Assembly: GCF_008728515.1 (NCBI RefSeq)
Contig: NC_044989.1
Coordinates: forward strand, 66,644,712 to 66,708,711
DNA: 64,000 bases
Direction of reading: 5' to 3'
Source of the DNA: Papio anubis
Taxonomy: Eukaryota > Chordata > Mammalia > Primates > Cercopithecidae
Notes under the pieces: model-generated
Database searches by the model: none
Seen by the model: only the letters and a program-made list of their open reading frames with translations
Told to the model about the DNA's origin: nothing
Shown: positions 56,414-64,000 of the stretch, piece after piece
Layout of the letters: each line of letters begins with the position of its first letter
Numbering within the stretch: position 1 is the stretch's first letter
Made by a program: the position numbers and the translations under genes

Positions 56414-59400
56414 CAATTTCTAACACATGGGAAGAACAACATCTAGAGTTCCCAACTAAAGGATCTACTTTCCAATTTCATCAGTCTCCACAATGAATTT
56501 CAGAATTTCCTTTTCAACTGTCTGTATTGATGAGAGACAAAAGAAGAAGAGAAGAGAGAAAGGAAAAACAGGAGGGAAGAAGGAAGAAAGTGTGCTTGGA
56601 ATGATGTGTATGGGCAAATGTAACTGTAACTAAATACTATAACTAAATACTTACTAGTGACAACTTCATAGTTCCTATGAATCTTTATCACACTTACTGT
56701 AAAAGATGCTGAAGTCTTTTCTTTCAGGAAGTGTTATTGAAAGTCATATTGCAGTAGCTGGCATTGGTGCTTTGCTTTAGGTTTAAGGTAGGCAAAGTGC
56801 TTTTTTTGTGAGAATAGGTTAGATCAATCTGAATTTTCGACCTGACCTTCCCCTCACCCCTAATAACTTCCTGGTTCCTTGGTCACAGAGTGATTTATGA
56901 GCAAGAACAAAGAATGATGTGTCTATCCCAGAAGCAAGGGAAACTAGAAAACTTATTAAGGAGGGAAAAAAATGCAGAAGGAAAGAAAAGGGAAGGAGCC
57001 AGAGAGAAAATACTAGTTTCAGAATAAAGTACCTCAGATTCTAGGTAGCTGTAATTACCTAGTAACTGAAGAAATAAAATGTGGAAATCCATTTTATAAA
57101 AAATCAATGTTTTAAACAATTTGAAGAGCTCTCATAATTTTAAATCTCACTGCAATGTCCATGTTCAGAGCTCTGATCACCTTTAAAGAGGAGGGCTCCA
57201 ATAATTTTCAATTGTTCTTCACTGGGAAATCTCCAAAGCCCCATTCTCTTCCAAATGGAAGCAGTCTTAAAACTATGAAACACACCAATAATTTTAAATG
57301 GCTCTCTCCCCCAACCCTTTCTATTTTATGCCCCTTCTTCATCTTTTCTCAACTTTTTAGACAACGACTCTCCCAATTTTAAATCTATTTTTTTTTCAAA
57401 TTCACAATTGCAAATTAATTCCTAATAACAACTGATTCTTTTGTGCCTTTTTCTTAAATATGTGAACATAACTTTTTCTCAGATTAATGGTAACAAAAGT
57501 ATAGGGCTTACGTTAGGAAAACCCCTCCTAAGAATGTTTTTATTTAGTGCTTGCAAAAAAAATGTAAAATTAATGAATAAGGATTTGATTATTTCTAACC
57601 AACAATTCCATAAGGAATACAATTTTATATTGAATTCCAGTCTCATTTTCAAAGACCTTCCATAATTAAAATGCTTCAATCTTCTTCAAATTAGAAAAGC
57701 AAATTGTTACATATCATAAGTAGGCGCTTTTCTGTTTAATGACAGTCACTCAGATGATTTATGACACACATTATTTTATATCAAAGTACAATGAAATAGG
57801 CATTACCAAAGGTAATCTCCATAATGTCTGGAAAGGGATCAGAAACCTCAGCGCAACAATGAACGCAGTATTTAAAATGCAAAACCCAAAGACATTATTA
57901 TGGTTTTGATTTCTTATGGCACAGCTTCGCCTGATCAGTTATATTACCAGTGCAGCACAAAGGGTGTTTGCGTATGAATGCTGCTAAGATAACAGACGGG
58001 AAAAATGAAATATAAAGTCAATTTTCATGCAGAAATTGTTATCAAAGGGATGATAAAGTAAAACTGTATAATCACAAGAAAAAACAATTGATGAAGAATA
58101 ATCTAGAATAGGCCAAGCTGACTGTGTCTGATTTCAGCTTTTAAACTCCTGTTCTATTAAAATATGTAATAAAGTGTTAAGATAATGTATAAACAAATCC
58201 AACTAGAGCACTATGTTGATTATTATTTAGACACTGCCTTCTAAGATCTCTTTGCAAATGAAATTGAGCAGCAGCTTAAGTGTGCATATCATGAATGGGG
58301 AGAAATTTTCATCAAGCTCAGGCTCCTAAGTTATGAAAAAAAATAATAATTCTGAGTTTTAAAACTCATAGTTGCTTTAGTGTAGAATGGAATCAGCAAG
58401 CACCAAGGGAAGAATAAACACACATACATGCACACGCACACACACCACAATTATTTTAACACACACAAGTGAAAAGTCATAATGTTGGGGAGAATGTGGC
58501 CTGCTAACCTTTATCTTTCTGGAATAAGATGTAAATAATGCCCAAGCACATCCTGTATTAAAGGGCTACCCATTAGAATAAAGGCCTCTCCCCATGAGGA
58601 TGCTGTTTATCATGTAGTTTGCAAGCAGAAAGGTGGCTCTTTCTAATTCTTTTAAAGACATTTTGCTTGGGGCCTCAGAAATTAAACAGAGAACAGCAGG
58701 GAAGGGGTTTACTATTTAATGCTCTTGGTTGTAATTTTTTAATTAGCCATTAGGAAGATGAAGGCAGGTTCAGACAGGGATGAAAAGAAAGACTTGGAAG
58801 AAATACGACTTTCTGCAAAGAGCCCGTGGAGATTACAGGAAAGACTCAGGTCTCCAGAGAGGTTCCCAACACAGAAGGAACTCGCAGGCCACTTCCTCAT
58901 GTCCCTTGGGCAAATCTAAACCTAGTTGTTTGAAAGCATGGGGTTTAACTGGATTTCCTAAAAGATGTCATGTCTCAGGCTCAAATTCTTACAACTGAAA
59001 AAAAGGAAATGACTGGAAAAAAGACAAAAATGCTGAAAGAACAGATGTGGCTGATCTCGGGGTCTCAGCCTCTGGAGTGTTTACACATGCCTCCACACTT
59101 ATGGGAGAATTCAAGGGAAGAGAAGACCCTGTACTTGGCCTGTTGCTTGTTCTCTAACCGCAGGACTTGGTAGGATACTGGGGAAAGGCAGAGAGGAAAA
59201 TGCAAAAGGCACAGAAGATGTTGGAAACCTTGAGGGTATATGCCTTTGTCAATAGTGAATCAAGTCACATGAATTCAAAGGCAGACCTGCTGAAAACCCT
59301 GAATGAAGACTAGTCCTGGAACATAGAGCAGAGAAAATGTATTATTCGCATAGAATTCATGTCTTGAAGTAATTTTAACAAATAAGAAATTTGGCAAAAA

Positions 59401-59654
59401 TTGAAACTATATTAATAGAGGAGATTCTAATATTTTTAATCTTTGGAAAAACCCGAAGCTGAATTCTCTAGCCTTCATTATTCATATCTGCTCCTTCTAT
59501 ATTTTCCATCTCGGTAATGGCACCATTCATTCAGTCACTAAACAGTCAATGTCAACCTTATCTTCTCCGTCTAATCAGACACGAGGTCTTGTTTATGAAA
59601 CTCAGGATTCAGCTCAGGTCTATCCTTCTCTCCCACCTCCACCACCTAGGTTCT
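56414..59654. other. Unique DNA, possible conserved noncoding segment at 57800-58320
   Basis: No repeat family recognised except short CA words near 58425-58445. The segment 57800-58320 is AT-rich without simple repeats and has scattered homeodomain- and CCAAT-like words. It could be a conserved regulatory element, an impression I cannot test here. No coding signal. Confidence 0.4.
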
Positions 59655-59840
59655 ACCTTTCATTGTCTCTCTCCTGGAAAATTGTTGTGGCTTTCCAGTT
59701 AGTCCCCCTGCCTTCAGTCTGTCTCCAACCACCCCTCAATCGAACATCTACTGATTGACCAGATGGAATTTTTCTAAAATTCCATCCTATTACTTCAAGA
59801 TTCTGGTTAGGTAGGTATAAGATGAGACCCAAGGAATATG
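59655..59840 (+). mobile_element. L2 LINE, sense (segment 1)
   Basis: 'cattgtctctctcctggaaaattgttgtggctttccagttagtccccctgccttcagtctgtctccaaccacc' followed by 'gaccagatggaatttttctaaaattcc' and 'cctattacttcaagattctgg' matches the sense L2 order ('gattattgcaatagcctcctaactggtctccctgcttcc', 'agagtgatctttctaaaatgc'). Confidence 0.75.
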
Positions 59841-59844
59841 CATT

Positions 59845-60185
59845 TTTAACTTCTGGTTATGAACATTTCTAAACACACTCAAAGATGGAAAATATAAAAA
59901 ATCAATCCCCTTACTCTTATTCTTCAACTTCAACAACCTCTTTACTGCTCAACATTTCCCTATACCTACCCCCACTTTTTTTGCAGGATCCTCACTCTCC
60001 CCCTTTTTTCCTGCTGGAGAATTTCAAGGCAAATCATAGACATTGTATCATCTGATCCCTGTAAATGTTATGATAGTGTCTTAAAGTAATTAATAACCAA
60101 TTTGTATTTATAGTTTTCTTAATTGTATAAAAATGTTTTCGCCTTTGGTTTGGAGTAAGTCTGAATTTAAAACACTTTCCAGGTT
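59845..60185 (-). mobile_element. Old L1M-like fragment, antisense, inside the L2
   Basis: 'ctggagaatttcaaggcaaatcatagacattgtatcatctgatccctgtaaatg' resembles the reversed L1MC/L1ME 3' UTR ('...ttaaagcaaatcccagacatcatatcatttcatc'). It lies between two L2 parts that are consecutive in the consensus, so it is probably an insertion. A modest match. Confidence 0.45.
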
Positions 60186-60189
60186 TTCT

Positions 60190-60515
60190 GAAGACTAGCC
60201 AGGTATGAGTTCCAAAGCACTATAAGATAAAGTTGAAACTCCCTAGCAGAGCACCAAGGGCCCCATGTGATCTAGAACCCCCATCTCCCTCCAGCCTTTT
60301 TTCTTAGGGCCCATCCATCCAGCTTGCTTCTTACACTTCAGCCATTCTCATCACCTTTTAATTCCCCAAAGGTTTCATTGCGATTTCTCTCCTTGAGCAT
60401 TTGCTTTACCGTCCCCTCTGCCTGCAATGCTCTTCCTCCTCTACTCAAAACATTTTCTTTGAGAAGGCTTTTCTGTCCCCTGACCCAAACAGAGTTGAAT
60501 ATACCTTTCCGCATG
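60190..60515 (+). mobile_element. L2 LINE, sense (segment 2)
   Basis: The L2 order resumes with 'agataaagttgaaactccctagcagagcaccaagggccccatgtgatctagaacc', 'ttcagccattctcatcacc', 'gagcatttgctttaccgtcccctctgcctgcaatgctcttcc' and 'gagaaggcttttctgtcccctgacc'. Confidence 0.82.
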
Positions 60516-60725
60516 CTTCACCCAACTTTGTTTTTCAGATAGTATGGCCCTCCTCGCCTTGACTGGCCAGCTGCCCCAGGCAAGTATCACTTTGGAATAG
60601 ATTGTCCCCTAAAGTAGCTGAAGATCATATGCTTTGAATGTAAAGTAGGAAATTGTAATTTGATGATGATACAACAGTAAGAATTTAGGCACAAAAGCTA
60701 GACTTGGAATGTAGCAACTTTCAGT

Positions 60726-60847
60726 TAGGGTGACCATATAATGTATTATCTAATTTGCTAGTTAAAATGAAAGGGTACTATTAATAACTAGTCAGTACAT
60801 AAATTCCCAGGATGGTCCCAGGCAAACAGGGTCCTATGGTCAGCCTA
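60726..60847. mobile_element. Short hAT MITE, MER45-like, with terminal inverted repeats
   Basis: The ends tagggtgaccata (60726-60738) and tatggtcagccta (60835-60847) are inverted repeats with one mismatch. The interior has 'tgaaagggtactattaataactagtcag' and 'caggatggtcccaggcaaacaggg', which match a familiar short MER element of the hAT group. The exact subfamily number is from memory. Confidence 0.75.
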
Positions 60848-62124
60848 TTCTTTACGCTGTATGTTTTCAAAGGATGAGTGGGTTTTTGGTAAGTGGGCGA
60901 CCTCCACTCTCAAAGCTTGACCATCCTTAGTGAGGATCAGGCCACAACCAATTGGCTCCATAGAGAATGGTCCCCATTTCCAGCTTTCCAGGACAGCCTG
61001 AGGCAACAAAATATGGTTGAAACCTTGGACAAAACCTACTACTACTAGAAATAGATTCCCTTTCCAGGATAAACAAGAAGAATTCAGTGTCCTGGGGCCC
61101 TGAGGGATGTTGGAATTATTGTATCACCCTCCTCTGGAATGATGAGAAATTGTTAAATCTTTTTTCATTAGGGATCTTACTCTTTCTTCCTATTGCATGT
61201 TTAGGAATATGAGACGGCAATAAATCTTTCCTACCATCCATAACAAGTTCTTGTCTTAAAAATCAAGGCTTAAGCAGGAAAATAATGTGATCCCGGATCC
61301 ACTGCTGTGGTTATGATGCTCCTGTAACTAGCTTCCTTGTTGCTAGAGCTTCCATCTCACACCAGCACTCCTGGTGCCTACTCTACCTCATCACGGGAAG
61401 AGAGCAGGGTTATGTCTGTGACGGCTAGACTGCAGGTAGCCATGTGAAGAAAAAGAGATGCAGGACAATAGGGTAAGCCCCATGGCTTTTCCTCCCTCCT
61501 TGTTGTCTTGTCTTCCCCCTACTGTGGTTCCTCACACTTCACCCTCCAGGAGCCCCAGTCCCCTCCTTTTTGCCATTGTTGAAGTGCTCTGGATGGCCTA
61601 AGTCCAGGCTTCCTTCTGACATATCCTTGAATCTCAGTTAGGTCCTTTAGGTTACTCAAAAATCTTTCAGGTTCATCTCTATCCTTCTATATTCGATCTA
61701 AGTAAAACGACAAGACGATGGGGGGAGTAGTTCAGTTCTCTGATGGAAGGTACGTAATACAATGTCACTTCACAAGGGAGTCAAAGGGTCTTGAATCCAA
61801 CTTGAAGCCTGCTACATGACTTCTAACTGAAAGCAAATAACAGTTTTAAATTATATGCAAGTTAAAAACAATGTATTGAAATATTGCTGATATTTGGAGT
61901 TGTCCGTGTTTGTATATCTTCCTTAAAGGTTTGGATGAGGAAACATGAAATAACTTTGTGGTGGTGACATTGAAATGACCTAGTAAACTGACGTTGTCTG
62001 TTGGCTATTTTAATAATTTTTATTTGCTCGTTTGTTCGAGACTTTAGTTTTAATGGCTATATCTCAAATAAGTCCTTGTTACCGGGTCCCAAAGGATAAT
62101 CTCCAGGGCTTTGTAAAATCCCAC
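60848..62124. other. Unique DNA, no gene seen
   Basis: Includes a GC-richer patch at 61280-61570 without an open frame of note. No repeat family recognised. Confidence 0.5.
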
Positions 62125-62815
62125 CTTTTTAAAAAGAAAAAGAAAAAGAAATACTTTCATTGTAGAAAATGTCAAACATATACAACATAAGCTGTATAAT
62201 TCAATGAACTCCCTCATATCCACCCTGCCTTCAATAATTATCATCATTCTGTCATTCTTCTATCATCTACATATCTACTTATTCCCCACTCCAATGCCAT
62301 TATTATTATTTTAAATAAAATAATACATAAATGTATGTACATTGGAATGCACACATCTTAACAGTATAATCTTTACAAATGGAAACACCCATACACTGCT
62401 TTTTCAAAAATTATAAAAACTATGTAGTGAAAGTTCCTTTATCCTGGACTCCAGGAATAACTTAGCCACTATTTATAGTTTTTGCATGATCTTTTCAGTC
62501 TTTCCCTTTGATAGAGTTATACCAACATATCCATGTATAGGAACACATTTATACATGCACATACATTCTTAATGAGATTGTATCAATGTCTATTTCTTTT
62601 TTTAGGTCAGTGCACATTGTTATTTCTCATTTTAATGGTGGTATAATGTTACAGTATATGGAATTACCATGTTGATTAACCATTCCCTTATTTTTGTCCA
62701 GTTAGGTTGTTTCCTACTTTTTGCTATCATAAATAATGGTATTATGAAATCATGTATATATATATATTTTTGTACACTTATTACTATTCATGTAAGGTTG
62801 AATCCCAGAAAAAGC
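62125..62815 (-). mobile_element. Old L1M LINE 3' end, antisense
   Basis: 'gtagaaaatgtcaaacatatacaacataagctgtataattcaatgaactccctcatatccacc' and 'aataattatcatcattctg', then 'ggaattaccatgttgattaaccattcccttatttttgtccagttaggttgtttcctactttttgctatcataaataatgg' follow the reversed L1MC/L1ME 3' order. It ends in a short TA run (62755-62766). Confidence 0.75.
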
Positions 62816-64000
62816 TCTAGGTCATTTTAGCGCTAAGCTATGAAATCATTCTTTCTCACAGGAGAGACTCTTCCATGAAAGTCTTCCAGTAATAAAAGCT
62901 TTGTGGCATGAGATAAAAATTACAGGACTCCATTCTTTGTGCTTATGTATCACTGCATAAATAAACATTACATGTTTTGGAAGTTGGTGTTATGATTACA
63001 CCGGAATGACAAAATTTAAAAAAAAATGTAGTCCAGAGGTTAAAGAAGTGTCATCTGAGGCAAGCTTGACCAATGGAGGCTGCTTGCAGTGGTTGGTTGG
63101 GAAGAATTTAATGGACACAACCAGGTTCAGATGGAAAGTTACACTTGTTGGAGGAGGAATAACTGCCCCGACTTTATGTGGGGAGAGTTATAGTCAAGTA
63201 TTGGCCATCCTTGGTGTAGAAAATGAGCCTTACATCTGGAGAACATTTTTGTTACATTAAACTTTTTTTAATTATGAGAAAGTATCAATAACCATTTCAT
63301 GAGCTATTTGGAAGTTTACCCAATGAAGTATTTGGGAGTAGAACCATCCTATTCCTAAAGGGGTATATATGGAAAAATGGGCATGGCCTATAGGTAAGTC
63401 CTACCTCTACTCTCACTTCTGAATTTTCTTCTTTCAATTAAAAATAAATCCATGCTGTTTGCAGGTTCTGATCAAATGGGTGTTGGCAAGAATAGAGCTT
63501 GAAATTGATCAATTCTAAGTTACTTAGGTGTTAAAAGTTGAATAAACCATGGCCTCAAGGGCAGCAGGTAACCTCATCCTCCATGATTGTGCATGTTTTG
63601 CAGCAAGCAACCTCTAGCAAGACTATTCAATGTTATTCAGAAAGCCTCACTCAAAGGCTGCCATGAGAAAGTGCAGAGAAAGGATTTAAGAAGTATTCTG
63701 AAGTTTCAAAAGCGCTCTTTCCCATGAGGATGGATGTTTAACTCTAGTGTTATTGTATTTCATTCTAAGAAAAGAGATGGGGAGCCAAATGGACTTGGAA
63801 ATTTGAGGCAGTCAGCACCAACCAAAGAAGCCCGAAGCCAAAAATTGCTGGAAAGGTGCCACATGGTTACATGCAAAAGCAAAAGCGCTACCAAAAAAAT
63901 GTTGATCACCATGTGACATTTTAATAGAGGTATCTATTGCATTTACTGTCATAATTTTGGCCTTCTGCTTGGGAATAAATATTTTGCTATTAAATATAAA
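62816..64000. other. Unique DNA, no gene seen
   Basis: AT-rich with small open frames only (84 codons at 63006-63260, 60 at 63734-63916), neither with a recognisable domain. No repeat family called up to the window end. Confidence 0.5.

Noticed and set aside
1..64000. A prokaryotic-style system such as CRISPR, an operon or a phage island
   Set aside because: Alu, L1, L2, MIR, MER and MaLR elements throughout identify primate nuclear DNA. No regularly spaced repeats or dense coding frames exist.

Overview
The window is AT-rich, repeat-laden primate nuclear DNA. I found no protein-coding gene that the sequence supports and no structural RNA gene, CRISPR array, operon or CpG island. The best lineage clue is a young Alu at 15066-15364. 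It carries the base combination 'gagatccggccactg' and 'ctcaagcctg' that I associate with the AluY lineage of Old World monkeys, rather than the human AluY form 'gagatcgcgccactg'. The most likely source is therefore a cercopithecid monkey (macaque, baboon or vervet type). Whether the window is intergenic or inside a long intron cannot be decided from the sequence.

Layout. 1-4.4 kb: unique DNA with an old L2, an antisense L1M 3' end and an old Alu. 5.1-8.2 kb: an Alu, a sense L2, then one long antisense L1M split by two Alus of different ages. 8.4-10.3 kb: two antisense L2 copies, the second split by a hAT element. 10.3-14 kb: mostly unique. 14-15.4 kb: AluY, sense L1 3' end and the monkey-type AluY. 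15.4-25.3 kb: unique DNA with MIR and L1M relics. 25.4-26.7 kb: two related solo LTRs in the same orientation. 27-41 kb: largely unique, with one Alu, MER5A, MIR, L1M and L2 relics. 41.1-41.9 kb: a CR1/L3-like relic followed by a hAT element carrying half a MADE1. 44-46.2 kb: Alu, sense L1, Alu. 48.4 kb: a perfect 16-bp inverted repeat. 49.6-50.8 kb: two MaLR LTRs facing each other. 51.6-53.6 kb: a long antisense L1 with a (GT)n expansion, ending in an AT-rich direct repeat. 53.6-64 kb: unique DNA with L2, L1M and one MER45-like hAT relic.

There is no gene network to describe. Open reading frames reach at most 190 codons, which is unremarkable for this length. Only one or two deserve a database search (15414-15824, 27258-27830). 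Repeat names come from recalled consensus sequences, so family is more reliable than subfamily, and ends without target-site duplications are approximate.
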